Shown one piece after another: positions 9,173-17,142 of a DNA stretch of 36,140 nt. How positions within the stretch are numbered: position 1 is the first letter of the stretch; the number at the start of each line of letters is the position of its first letter. A program made the position numbers and the translations under genes. The notes under the pieces were generated by a model, which was not told the origin of the DNA, ran no database searches, and was given only the letters and a program-made list of their open reading frames with translations. This DNA comes from Candidatus Sungbacteria bacterium RIFCSPLOWO2_01_FULL_47_32 (lineage in GTDB: Bacteria; Patescibacteriota; Minisyncoccia; Sungbacterales; GWA2-42-14). The DNA is taken from positions 1-36,140 of the forward strand of contig MHQP01000013.1 in assembly GCA_001820685.1 (NCBI GenBank), in the 5' to 3' direction.

Positions 9173-9324
9173 ACTTAGTCGGCGGGGTTTTGTGGTGGAG
9201 AATTTACTTAAAGCATGTGTGCGAGCGGTATTTTGCGTTCATAAAATTAGTGCTAGAGTATAAGAGTATCGCGGAAGGTGGCAACACCGTCTTCGTCGAA
9301 TAAAAAATTGTTTTTAAAAAAGAT

Positions 9325-9813
9325 ATGGCCCAAGGCTCACCTATTAGTATAAAAGACATAATGACGACGGAAGTTATATCCGTTTTTCCGGATTCTTCCT
9401 TGTTGGATGCCGCGCGCACCCTTTCAGAACGCCAAATTGACGGCCTTCCGGTCGTTGACCGCGTAACGAACAAACTCGTCGGAATTCTTACCGAATACGA
9501 CCTCATCAGCAAAGGGTCGGCCATTCATCTTCCGACGTTCCAATTTATTCTTGGAAATATAGCGGCATTCAAAAAAAATAGGACCCAATTTGAAAAGCAA
9601 ATAGCTGAAGTTTCTGCGCTCACGGTAAAAGATGTTATGAATACCGATCCGTTAACATTGCCGGAAACCGCTTCGTATGATGACGCGGTGTTTGCGTTTC
9701 GCGAACATCACCGGGTAAATCCCATTCCCGTCATAAACGCAAAAAAAGAGGTTACGGGCGTCATAAGTCGTTTTGACATCCTCAAACCGCTCCATATTGT
9801 TCAGGGAAAATGA
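9325..9813 (+). CDS. CBS-pair (Bateman) domain protein, second copy
   Basis: 162 residues with two CBS domains: 'IKDIMTTEVISVFPDSSLLD' to 'NKLVGILTEYDLISKG' (about 9-60) and 'VKDVMNTDPLTLPETASYDD' to 'KEVTGVISRFDILKPL' (about 97-157). It is clearly paralogous to the protein at 4518-5033, including the linker helix and the 'HHRVNP' segment. It probably binds adenine nucleotides (family knowledge). It stands alone about 110 bp before the PfkB kinase gene and could sense energy charge for the sugar-phosphate enzymes nearby (inference). It ends in TGA. Confidence 0.83.
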   Translation: MAQGSPISIKDIMTTEVISVFPDSSLLDAARTLSERQIDGLPVVDRVTNKLVGILTEYDLISKGSAIHLPTFQFILGNIAAFKKNRTQFEKQIAEVSALTVKDVMNTDPLTLPETASYDDAVFAFREHHRVNPIPVINAKKEVTGVISRFDILKPLHIVQGK

Positions 9814-9924
9814 CGAATGGGGGCGTGCATGAAAGCACCCTGTGTATATGGGGTGTTTTGTATTTTGCAAATTGCTGATAGAATGGATATGTATTTTTTA
9901 TATTTTTAACGAGCCTGAATATCT

Positions 9925-10917
9925 ATGGAAAAAAAGTACGACTTCATTTCGGTCGGAGATACCGTAACCGATGCGTTTATCCGGCTTAAGGACGCAACGG
10001 TCAACTGCGACGTCAATCACGAAAAATGCCTTATTTGCATGCGTTTTGGTGATAAGATCCCGTACGAGAGCGTTACGGTCATTCCGGCTGTGGGAAACAG
10101 CGCGAACGCGTCGGTGAGTGCCGCCCGGCTCGGCCTTTCAAGCGCTTTGGTAACAAATCTCGGCAAGGATTATTACGGAACAGAGTGCCTCGCCGCCCTT
10201 ACCGGAGAAAAAGTATCGACGGAGTTCATCAGTATACAGGAAGGCAAAAAGACGAATTACCATTACGTGCTGTGGTATGAGGATGACCGCACCATTCTGA
10301 TAAAGCACGAAAACTTTGACTATAAGCTTCCGGATATCGACTCTCCCCGCTGGCTCTATCTTTCGAGCTTGGGGGAGCGTGCCGTAGAATTCCACGCGGA
10401 ACTTGAAAAATTTCTCACGGAGCACCCCGATGTAAAATTTGCCTTTCAACCCGGAACATTCCAGATAAAAATGGGAAAAGAAGCGCTTGCTGGATTGTAC
10501 ACGCGTGCTGAAATATTTTTCTGCAATAAAGAAGAATCCCAGCGTATTCTTGGAGTTGGTGAAGAAGATATTAAAGTTTTACTTGAGCGGATGCATCACC
10601 TGGGGCCGAAAGTCCCTGTTATTACCGACGGTCCCAAAGGCGCGTATGCCTACGACGGAGAAAATTTCTGGTTCATGAGGACGTATCCGGACCCAAAGCC
10701 GCCGCTTTCGCGCACCGGCGCAGGAGACGCATTCTCTTCGACGGTAACAGTTGCATTAGCCCTCGGTCTTGACCTGAAGGAAGCGCTTCGCTGGGGGCCG
10801 GTAAATTCAATGTCTGTCGTCCAGCAGATAGGCGCCAGAGCAGGACTCTTAACCCGGCATCAGCTTGAAGAATTTTTGAAAACGGCTCCTGCCGATTACT
10901 ATCCGCAAAAAATTTAG
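9925..10917 (+). CDS. PfkB-family carbohydrate kinase
   Basis: 330 residues. The PfkB signature with the catalytic base is 'RTGAGDAFSS' at 263-272 (Asp268), and the N-terminal region has the family's 'GNSANASVSAARLG' glycine-rich segment. It should phosphorylate a sugar or nucleoside with ATP; the substrate cannot be read from the sequence. An unusual Cys/His cluster (C28, H32, C35, C38) lies in the N-terminal lid region and could bind a metal. The class II aldolase gene follows after 8 nt, so a role as a fructose- or tagatose-phosphate kinase, or a ribokinase-like step, is plausible (inference). Confidence 0.85.
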   Translation: MEKKYDFISVGDTVTDAFIRLKDATVNCDVNHEKCLICMRFGDKIPYESVTVIPAVGNSANASVSAARLGLSSALVTNLGKDYYGTECLAALTGEKVSTEFISIQEGKKTNYHYVLWYEDDRTILIKHENFDYKLPDIDSPRWLYLSSLGERAVEFHAELEKFLTEHPDVKFAFQPGTFQIKMGKEALAGLYTRAEIFFCNKEESQRILGVGEEDIKVLLERMHHLGPKVPVITDGPKGAYAYDGENFWFMRTYPDPKPPLSRTGAGDAFSSTVTVALALGLDLKEALRWGPVNSMSVVQQIGARAGLLTRHQLEEFLKTAPADYYPQKI

Positions 10918-10925
10918 AACGAATT

Positions 10926-11792
10926 ATGTCATACATTCAGGAACTTCATGAAAGAGCATCGCGCGAGGGCTGGGCGCTCGGGCATTTTAATGTTTCGAGT
11001 GCCGAACAAATTCGTTCGGTAGTCCAAGCGGCGCTAAACGTGAAGTGCCCCGTTCTCGTTGGCACTTCCGAAGGCGAGAGAAAATATTTAGGGCTCCGCC
11101 AGGCCGTCGCACTCGTCCGTTCTTTTCGCGAAGAAACGGGCCTTCCTATTTTTCTTAATGCGGATCACTCAAAAAGTGTTGAAGCGGCAAAGGCGGCGAC
11201 GGATGCTGGATATGACTCAATACACATCGACCTTTCTCACTTGTCATACGAAGAAAACGTAAAAGGAACAAAAGAAGTTGTTCAATACGTTCGCGTAAGA
11301 AACCTTGAAGCTCACGTTGAAGCAGAGATCGGGCTCCTGAAAGGGGAGTCAAAAATCCAGCGGGAGGTCATCGAGGTGAGGCCGGAAGATATGACAACTT
11401 CCGCCCAGGCGGCTGACTTTGTCAAAAAAACTGGTATTAACCGTCTTGCTCCCGCCGTAGGGAACATTCACGGCCTTGCGGAAAATGAAAAAATAATCTA
11501 TCCGGACCTGATAAGAAAAATACGGGGCATGATACCACAACATGTCGGCATAACGCTTCACGGAGGTTCGGGAATTTCTGACGCGCTTATTACTGCCGCA
11601 ATCAAAGAGGGCGTCAATAATATCCACATTAATACGGAAATACGGGTTGCGGCGGCTGACGCCATCCGAAGTTCTTTGGCCGAACATCCGGAGGAAACGA
11701 CGCCATACAAGCTTTTAGAACCCATGATCCGGGCGGTGCAGTTGAAGGTGGAGGAGAAACTGAAACTTTTTGGGGCGGTGAATAAGATTTAA
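10926..11792 (+). CDS. Class II fructose-bisphosphate aldolase family protein
   Basis: 288 residues. Zn-binding histidines of class II aldolases are visible at H81 ('NADHS'), H182 ('GNIHGL') and H212 ('LHGGSG'). 'HVEAEIG' (130-136) and the phosphate-binding 'NNIHINTEIR' near the end are also typical. It should catalyse reversible cleavage of fructose-1,6-bisphosphate (or tagatose bisphosphate) to triose phosphates in the cytoplasm. The ATG is 8 nt after the PfkB kinase gene, so kinase and aldolase probably act in sequence. The 'NADHSKS' sequence in place of the usual 'LDHG' leaves open a KbaY/GatY-like substrate. Confidence 0.9.
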   Translation: MSYIQELHERASREGWALGHFNVSSAEQIRSVVQAALNVKCPVLVGTSEGERKYLGLRQAVALVRSFREETGLPIFLNADHSKSVEAAKAATDAGYDSIHIDLSHLSYEENVKGTKEVVQYVRVRNLEAHVEAEIGLLKGESKIQREVIEVRPEDMTTSAQAADFVKKTGINRLAPAVGNIHGLAENEKIIYPDLIRKIRGMIPQHVGITLHGGSGISDALITAAIKEGVNNIHINTEIRVAAADAIRSSLAEHPEETTPYKLLEPMIRAVQLKVEEKLKLFGAVNKI

Positions 11793-11814
11793 ATTATTTT
11801 TGTCAATAAAATTT

Positions 11815-12114
11815 ATGGATCCTGAAAATTATAAAATAGATTCCGGCATTTTGCCGGAAGATAAGGATAATTTAACAGCAGAGCTGGCGCACATAAAAAA
11901 ATTACTTGATGATATTGAGCAGGGAGATCCTGACGTGTCATATGCTGACACCGGAGATTCAATGGAAATATTAGATGGCACGTTAGGAAGGTTTCCGTGG
12001 TACCAAGATTTTCTTGCCCAAAGACGTGAAATTTCAAAGCGAATGATTGGTGGAGACAAAAGTGTCATTAGGGAGGTTCGCTCTTGGTTAGAAGGAGTAA
12101 AAAATAAATTATAA
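11815..12114 (+). CDS. Small acidic protein of unknown function
   Basis: 99 residues from the ATG at 11815; a TTG at 11800 would add five residues but lies only 8 nt after the aldolase stop. The protein is acidic and mostly helical, with an amphipathic N-terminal helix (about 15-37) and a basic C-terminal helix. There is no membrane segment and no recognised motif. Its place between the aldolase and the hydroxyacid dehydrogenase suggests co-transcription, but no function can be assigned. Confidence 0.6.
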   Translation: MDPENYKIDSGILPEDKDNLTAELAHIKKLLDDIEQGDPDVSYADTGDSMEILDGTLGRFPWYQDFLAQRREISKRMIGGDKSVIREVRSWLEGVKNKL

Positions 12115-12126
12115 TTTTTTTATAAT

Positions 12127-13092
12127 ATGAAAATCTTTATTACAAGAAAAATCCCGAATAAGGGTATAGACATGCTTAGGGGAAAAGGATGGGAAGTTGT
12201 TGTGAGCCCGCATGATCGCGTTCTCACAAAGGACGAGCTTATTTCGATGGGAAGGGGGGCCGACGCGGTTTTGGCCCAGCTTACCGATAAAATCGACGGC
12301 TCGGTCGTTGATGGCTGGGGAGGCACTGTAAAAATTGTCGCAAATTACGCCGTTGGGTACGATAACTTAAAAACAGCCGAGATCGCCGGCAAAGGCGTCC
12401 TTATGTCAAATACCCCCGATGTGCTTACCGAAACGGTCGCGGAACACGCAATCGCGCTTTTGCTTTCGATCGCGCATCGCATTGTTGAATCGGATAAATT
12501 TTCGCGGGCGGGAAAATTTCACGGTTGGGAGCCGGAGCTTTTGCTTGGGAGCGATATGTCGCATAAGATGCTTGGCATCGTGGGACTTGGGCGTATTGGT
12601 TCGCGCGTTGCGTATCACGCGGCAAAGGGGTTCGACATGAACATTCTTTACTACGATGTCCGGAGGAATGAAGCATTTGAAAAAGAGATGGGAGCTCAAT
12701 TTCGAGAAAATGCAGTCGATGTCTTTAAGGAGGCTGATTTTATTTCCATCCACGTTCCGCTTCTCGATTCAACCCGCCATATGGTCAACGCCGAACTTCT
12801 TAAAACAATGAAGCAGACGGCGTATCTTGTGAACACGTCACGCGGACCGATCGTTGATGAAGTAGCGCTTCGCGATGCGCTTAAGGTAGGAATTATCAAA
12901 GGAGCGGCGATTGATGTATGGGAGGCTGAACCGAACCTTACGCCGGGATTAACGGATTTGGACAATATCATTATTACTCCGCACATAGCGTCCGCAACGG
13001 AAGAAACGCGCCAGAAAATGGGAGAGCTCGCCGCAAAAAATATCATTGAAGTTCTTGAGGGAAGAGCCCCGGTAACTCCAATCAAGGTTTAG
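12127..13092 (+). CDS. D-isomer-specific 2-hydroxyacid dehydrogenase
   Basis: 321 residues. The Rossmann NAD(P)-binding motif is 'GLGRIG' near residues 153-158. The catalytic triad of the family is present: R239 in 'NTSRGP', E268 in 'WEAEP' and H286 in 'TPHIASAT'. The sequence is closest in style to glyoxylate/hydroxypyruvate reductases and D-glycerate dehydrogenases; D-lactate dehydrogenase activity is also possible, and would fit NADH disposal in a fermenting cell (inference). Two TATAAT boxes (12110-12115 and 12121-12126) precede the ATG, the second directly abutting it. Confidence 0.9.
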   Translation: MKIFITRKIPNKGIDMLRGKGWEVVVSPHDRVLTKDELISMGRGADAVLAQLTDKIDGSVVDGWGGTVKIVANYAVGYDNLKTAEIAGKGVLMSNTPDVLTETVAEHAIALLLSIAHRIVESDKFSRAGKFHGWEPELLLGSDMSHKMLGIVGLGRIGSRVAYHAAKGFDMNILYYDVRRNEAFEKEMGAQFRENAVDVFKEADFISIHVPLLDSTRHMVNAELLKTMKQTAYLVNTSRGPIVDEVALRDALKVGIIKGAAIDVWEAEPNLTPGLTDLDNIIITPHIASATEETRQKMGELAAKNIIEVLEGRAPVTPIKV

Positions 13093-13190
13093 TGTTATAA
13101 AAAGTCGCTCCTCCACAGGTGGGCAGTTTTACTTTTTGTCAGTGTCTGTAGTAGCATGGCAAAAGAACACTCACTTCGGGAGGTTCTCTC

Positions 13191-13376
13191 ATGGCTGATG
13201 CCGATCGGGGAGGAAGGAAGTGCGACTGCGCAAGATTTTACGCTATTCATGTTTTAGATAATCTTAATCCGGATGATTTTATATGTACCTGTACGATCCA
13301 TTGCAAATGCTCATGCGACTTTTGTGCTCACTCGGGCGTGGCACTTCGCCGTGAAGAAGAGAAGAATAATGGATAG
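13191..13376 (+). CDS. Cys-rich 61-residue miniprotein, possible metal binder
   Basis: A strong Shine-Dalgarno GGGAGG (13178-13183) lies 7 nt before the ATG, and a terminator follows the stop, so a real gene is likely. Eight cysteines occur in 61 residues (C11, C13, C32, C34, C38, C40, C42, C45), mostly as CxC pairs, with His at 20, 37 and 47. This resembles metallothionein-like or small zinc/iron-cluster proteins, but I recognise no family. There is no signal peptide. The N-terminus is polar and the C-terminus charged. It stands alone between the dehydrogenase and L25 genes. Metal storage or redox sensing is possible (inference). Confidence 0.55.
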   Translation: MADADRGGRKCDCARFYAIHVLDNLNPDDFICTCTIHCKCSCDFCAHSGVALRREEEKNNG

Positions 13377-13386
13377 AGCGTAAAAT

Positions 13387-13410
13387 GTCCCTTAGTATGG
13401 GACTTTTTCT
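13387..13410 (+). terminator. Intrinsic terminator after the Cys-rich gene
   Basis: GTCCC (13387-13391) and GGGAC (13399-13403) with a 7-nt loop, followed by TTTTTCTTT. Confidence 0.75.
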
Positions 13411-13439
13411 TTAAAAGGCGTTATTTTCAGCCGTTACCT

Positions 13440-13467
13440 TTGCATTTTTATTCGTTTATGCTATCAT
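13440..13467 (+). promoter_or_regulatory. rplY promoter, leaderless
   Basis: -35 TTGCAT (13440-13445), 16-nt spacer, extended -10 TGC-TATCAT (13462-13467). Only 7 nt separate the -10 from the ATG at 13475, and there is no Shine-Dalgarno site. Confidence 0.7.
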
Positions 13468-13474
13468 AAACAGC

Positions 13475-14188
13475 ATGCAGGAATTAAAGGCAAAAACACG
13501 GGAAATACTGGGAAAAAGCGTTAAAAACCTTCGAAAAGGAGGTTTTTTACCCGCAGTCGTTTACGGAGATGGGATGTCTTCCAAGGCAATTTCAATTCCT
13601 ATTAGAGAATTTGAAAAAGTATTTAAGGAGGCCGGCGAATCATCCCTGGTAAAGCTTGATGTGGACGGGAAACCCTATAATGTTTTGATACACGACATTT
13701 CACATGATCCGCTGAAGGGAAGCCTGCTTCATGCAGATTTTTATGCTGTACGGATGGATAAGGCAATCAGGACAGAAGTTGAACTTGAATTCGTAGGGGA
13801 GTCTCCTGCGGTAAAGAATGAAGGAGGAATTCTGGTAAAGGTCATGAGGGAACTTGAAATAGAAGCATTGCCCCAGGACCTCCCGCCGTCCATTGCGGTT
13901 GATATTTCCGGACTCGATAAGCTTGAAGCGCGCCTTCTTATTAAAGATCTGAAGCTTCCGAAAGGCGTTAAGGTTCATATGGAAATGGATGATATTGTAG
14001 CGCTCGTCGAAACGCCGCGCTCCGAAGCCGAACTTGAAGAACTTGCAAAGACCGAAACTGTCGCAGAAGTTGCCGAGGTTAAAACCGAGCAGGAGGTGAA
14101 GGCGGAAGAGAAAGCTAAGAAAGCCGTCGAAGCCGATACTGCAGAACCGAAGAAGACAGATGCGAAGAAGGCAGAACCAAAGAAGTAA
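13475..14188 (+). CDS. rplY: 50S ribosomal protein L25 (CTC/TL5 type)
   Basis: 237 residues. The N-terminal 5S-rRNA-binding domain is typical (LRKGGFLPAVVYG, about 17-30, and 'LIHDISHDPLKGSLLHADFYAV'), followed by the C-terminal TL5/CTC domain (about 95-185) with 'LPQDLPPSIAVDISGLD'. The last 45 residues form a low-complexity Lys/Ala/Glu tail common in long L25 proteins. It binds 5S rRNA in the large subunit. The promoter is of the same kind as those of rpsB and rpmE (TTGC-T, TGCTAT), suggesting shared control of ribosomal genes. Confidence 0.93.
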   Translation: MQELKAKTREILGKSVKNLRKGGFLPAVVYGDGMSSKAISIPIREFEKVFKEAGESSLVKLDVDGKPYNVLIHDISHDPLKGSLLHADFYAVRMDKAIRTEVELEFVGESPAVKNEGGILVKVMRELEIEALPQDLPPSIAVDISGLDKLEARLLIKDLKLPKGVKVHMEMDDIVALVETPRSEAELEELAKTETVAEVAEVKTEQEVKAEEKAKKAVEADTAEPKKTDAKKAEPKK

Positions 14189-14206
14189 GCATACTTGAGC
14201 GTATGC
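14189..14206 (+). promoter_or_regulatory. Hairpin over the start codon of the transglycosylase gene
   Basis: GCATAC (14189-14194) and GTATGC (14201-14206) form a perfect 6-bp inverted repeat with a 6-nt loop. The ATG at 14203-14205 lies in the 3' arm. It could mask the start on the rplY read-through message. Alternatively, CATACT (14190-14195) could be a -10 box 7 nt before the ATG. Confidence 0.4.
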
Positions 14207-15603
14207 AATGTTTCTCGGAGAAAAAAACTTTTTCAATTTTTGGAAAGCCCTTTTTTAGCAGAGGGGCTTTTTGGAGTGCCGCGGTACTTTTTGCAATCGC
14301 GGCGACCGGAGCTTTTTTTGCACATGCAGAGACCACTGAAGAAAAACAGCAATCCATTCAAGCGCAAATTGACGCGCTCGAAAAAGAAGCGGAAGGAATA
14401 GACCAGAATATCCAAGCCACGCGAAAAGATGCCGAAAACCTGAAAGACGGCATATCAATTTTAAACGGCGAGATTAAAAAAAGGGAGATTGAAATTTTGA
14501 AACTGTCTCTTTCCGTCAGGCAGGCCGAACTTGATATCCAGGAAAGGAATAAAAACATCACGATCACGGAAGAAAAGATCGGCGACCAGAAAAAACTTCT
14601 GGCTTCCTCCCTTATGTCTCTCAACGACTACGAGTCGGAAGGCATGTTCAAAATGTTCGTAAAGAACAAAACCGTTTCGGCCTTTCTGTTATCCATCGAC
14701 AGCTTGTATTCCCTGCAAAAGACGGTAAAGGGGCTTATTGTAGATCTTCGTGACAGGGGTGAAGAGCTGAAAAAACAAAAAGACGACCTTGTGGACTACC
14801 AGGCGAGCCAGGAAAATCTGAAAGGGCTCCAAGCGGTCGAGAAAAGGTTTCTTGCTCAAAAGAAAAAAGAGCGCGACCAAATACTAGCCCTCACGAAGGG
14901 AAAGGAGGCGGTTTATCAGCAGATATTGGCGAAGAAAAAGAAAAGCATTTCGGAGCTCCGCACTCAGCTTTTTTACCTGACGAAAACTGGTGTATCGGCC
15001 GAAGACGCTCTGAAATACGCAAATCTTGCGGCAGAGCGCACCGGTATTCGCCCGGCGTTCCTTCTTGCGATTCTTGAAGTTGAAACAGGAAAGCAGTTTG
15101 AAGACGGAGTTATTTCCGTCGGCACTAATCTTGGGACGGGAAATTGGAAGCGGGATATGTATGATTGCTATGTCAGTCTCGGACGGAGGTCCGCCGCGGA
15201 ATCTCAAAAAAGGGCATTTTTTGCCATTACCGCAGGTCTCGGTTTTGATCCCGACCGGATGCCGGTATCGCGCCGTTATGGAAATGGTGCAGGATGCGGC
15301 GGGGCAATGGGGCCGGCTCAATTCATCCCCACAACGTGGCTGTTATATGCCAACGAGGTCGCAAGCCTTACGGGACACAAGCCACCGAATCCATGGAACA
15401 TTGAAGACGCATTTACGGCTTCCGCGAGCTTTTTGGCGGACGGAGGCGCTACTTCCCAAACAAAGACAGGAGAAGTACGCGCGGCCCGCATTTATATCAG
15501 TGGCAAAGCGACATGCTCAACAACGACGCCTGCAGGAAGATTATGCAATTATTATGCGAACAGGGTATATTCATTGAGTCTGGATATCGATAAAGTCATT
15601 TAG
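14203..15603 (+). CDS. Coiled-coil lytic transglycosylase (MltB/SLT-like)
   Basis: 466 residues. A hydrophobic segment (about 25-43, ending FFAHAET) acts as signal or anchor. A long Lys/Glu-rich coiled coil follows (about 45-260), like the N-terminal part of EnvC-type murein hydrolase activators. The C-terminal third is a lytic transglycosylase domain: 'LLAILEVETGKQF' (287-299, likely catalytic Glu294) and 'GAMGPAQFIPTTW' are typical of the MltB/SLT_2 type. It should cleave glycan strands outside the membrane, for growth or septum splitting. It follows rplY by 14 nt but is probably also controlled at its own start. A strong bidirectional terminator ends it. Confidence 0.88.
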   Translation: MQCFSEKKTFSIFGKPFFSRGAFWSAAVLFAIAATGAFFAHAETTEEKQQSIQAQIDALEKEAEGIDQNIQATRKDAENLKDGISILNGEIKKREIEILKLSLSVRQAELDIQERNKNITITEEKIGDQKKLLASSLMSLNDYESEGMFKMFVKNKTVSAFLLSIDSLYSLQKTVKGLIVDLRDRGEELKKQKDDLVDYQASQENLKGLQAVEKRFLAQKKKERDQILALTKGKEAVYQQILAKKKKSISELRTQLFYLTKTGVSAEDALKYANLAAERTGIRPAFLLAILEVETGKQFEDGVISVGTNLGTGNWKRDMYDCYVSLGRRSAAESQKRAFFAITAGLGFDPDRMPVSRRYGNGAGCGGAMGPAQFIPTTWLLYANEVASLTGHKPPNPWNIEDAFTASASFLADGGATSQTKTGEVRAARIYISGKATCSTTTPAGRLCNYYANRVYSLSLDIDKVI

Positions 15604-15621
15604 TTTTTTAAATCGGTTCTA

Positions 15622-15657
15622 AAAAAACGCTCCGATGCCCATCGGAGCGTTTTTCAT
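15622..15657. terminator. Bidirectional terminator between transglycosylase gene and prfA
   Basis: AACGCTCCGAT and ATCGGAGCGTT form an 11-bp perfect stem with a GCCC loop, A-rich before and T-rich after. It serves both convergent genes. Confidence 0.9.
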
Positions 15658-15677
15658 TCAGGTAGATCAAAATAACA

Positions 15678-16739
15678 TTATTCATTTTCTTTCGCCGCAA
15701 ACGCCTCAACGATCGCTTCCATATTTCCCTCAAGGATTTGTGCGATATTGTGCCACGTTTCGTTGATGCGATGGTCTGTGATGCGGTCTTGCGGGAAGTT
15801 ATAGGTTCGCACTTTTTCAGAACGGTCGGCGGTTCCAATCTGCGATTTCCGTTCAGCGCTCATCTTTTTCTCTTCCTCCTGGCGCCTGGCGTCAACAAGC
15901 CGGGTTTTTAAAATGGTCATGGCTTTTTCCCTGTTTTTTTGCTGGGACCTTCCTTCCTGGCATGTGACGACTACACCCGTTGGAATATGAATGAGGCGGA
16001 CAGCCGTTTCAACCTTATTCACGTTCTGCCCGCCCGGGCCTGAAGACCGGAAAAACTCGACTTTCACTTCATCCGGCCTCACTTCAATATCGACGTCCTT
16101 TGCTTCGGGAAGCACTGCGACTGATACGGTCGAGGTGTGAATGCGGCCGTTTTTCTCCGTGTCGGGAATGCGCTGGACCCGATGGACTCCCGATTCGTGC
16201 TTCAGCTTTTCATACACTCCCTCGCCTTCAAGCTCAAAGGTAATTTCTTTGTATCCGCCGAGGTCGGTTTGATTTGAGTTCAAGACCATCGCGTGCCACT
16301 TCTGACCCTCCGCAAACCGCTTGTACATGCCAAAAAGGGTTCCGGCAAAAAGAGACGCTTCAAGTCCCCCCGCGCCAGCCCGAATTTCCATAATGACCTT
16401 CGAAACATCCTCATCGCTGTTTCCGTGCATCATTTTGTCCAATGCTTTTTCCTGTTTTTTTAATTCGCGTTCACTCGTCGGGAGTTCTTCGGAGGCGGCT
16501 TTTGCGATATCGGTTTCTGAAGAGCGGAGGAGCTCTTTTAATTCCTCAATTTCTTTTCGCAGGCGTTCTACGAGAGCCGCGTGAGCGAGTATTTTTTCGA
16601 CTTTCGACATGCGCGTTGCGATTTCTTTATATTTTTGCAAATCCGAAATTAGCGCCGGGTCGGCGATGCTTTTTTGAAGTTCGGCATATTCAGCTTTCAA
16701 TTTTTCCAATTCTTGCTTCATTGGCCTTGTGTCAAACAT
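15678..16739 (-). CDS. prfA: Peptide chain release factor 1
   Basis: 353 residues from the ATG at 16739; an alternative ATG at 16721 gives 347. The peptidyl-tRNA hydrolysis motif GGQ is at 236-238 in 'SSGPGGQNVNKVET'. The codon-recognition region reads 'RIPDTEKNGRIHTS'; the PxT tripeptide (here PDT) marks RF1 (UAA/UAG) rather than RF2. The C-terminal 'RTYNFPQDRITDHRI' is also typical. It is minus strand, downstream of rpmE in the common rpmE-prfA pair with about 75 nt between. TGA stops in this window mean an RF2 should be encoded elsewhere. Confidence 0.95.
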   Translation of the reverse strand: MFDTRPMKQELEKLKAEYAELQKSIADPALISDLQKYKEIATRMSKVEKILAHAALVERLRKEIEELKELLRSSETDIAKAASEELPTSERELKKQEKALDKMMHGNSDEDVSKVIMEIRAGAGGLEASLFAGTLFGMYKRFAEGQKWHAMVLNSNQTDLGGYKEITFELEGEGVYEKLKHESGVHRVQRIPDTEKNGRIHTSTVSVAVLPEAKDVDIEVRPDEVKVEFFRSSGPGGQNVNKVETAVRLIHIPTGVVVTCQEGRSQQKNREKAMTILKTRLVDARRQEEEKKMSAERKSQIGTADRSEKVRTYNFPQDRITDHRINETWHNIAQILEGNMEAIVEAFAAKENE

Positions 16740-16814
16740 ATAACAATAAAAAACAATAAAAAAACAGTACTGGCACAGAAACAACCAAGCCCAAAGGGCA
16801 GGCTCGCTCGGCCA

Positions 16815-17021
16815 CTACTGTGTTTTTTTTGCAAGCCGCCTCTTGTATTTCTCGATGCGGCCTGCGGTATCGACAAGCTTTTCTTTGCCGGTATAAAAGG
16901 GATGGCAGTTAGAGCAGATTTCAACCTCTATTTTTTCCTTTGTTGAACCGACTTCAAACTTATTTCCGCACGCACAGCTGACGCGGGCATTATAATATTT
17001 TGGATGTATGGCTGTTTTCAT
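16815..17021 (-). CDS. rpmE: 50S ribosomal protein L31, zinc-binding type
   Basis: 68 residues from the ATG at 17021. The start '[10 protein letters not shown]' and the Zn ligands C16, C18, C36 and C39 ('SCACG', '[13 protein letters not shown]') identify the C+ form of L31. It is a large-subunit protein at the central protuberance and needs zinc. It is transcribed away from rpsB from its own promoter, with the start 9 nt after the -10 box, and prfA follows. Confidence 0.95.
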   Translation of the reverse strand: MKTAIHPKYYNARVSCACGNKFEVGSTKEKIEVEICSNCHPFYTGKEKLVDTAGRIEKYKRRLAKKTQ

Positions 17022-17030
17022 AACTCTGCC

Positions 17031-17059
17031 AGCATAGCAGAGGGGGGGGTAAAACGCAA
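17031..17059 (-). promoter_or_regulatory. rpmE promoter, leaderless
   Basis: Read on the minus strand: -35 TTGCGT (17059-17054), 17-nt spacer, extended -10 TGC-TATGCT (17036-17031), then 9 nt to the ATG. There is no Shine-Dalgarno site. Confidence 0.65.
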
Positions 17060-17105
17060 TGGGGCGCTTGGAAAGGTGGCTAAAACAGGCAAAGCCATGC
17101 CTTGC

Positions 17106-17134
17106 TTGCATTATTTTCAGGCGTGTGCTATCCT
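17106..17134 (+). promoter_or_regulatory. rpsB promoter, leaderless
   Basis: -35 TTGCAT (17106-17111), 17-nt spacer, extended -10 TGC-TATCCT (17129-17134), then 8 nt to the ATG at 17143. This fixes the rpsB start and excludes the longer in-frame extension from 17059. Confidence 0.7.
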
Positions 17135-17142
17135 CGTTGGGT

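Noticed and set aside
17059-17142. N-terminal extension of S2
   Set aside because: It does not resemble S2, and the rpsB promoter lies within it.
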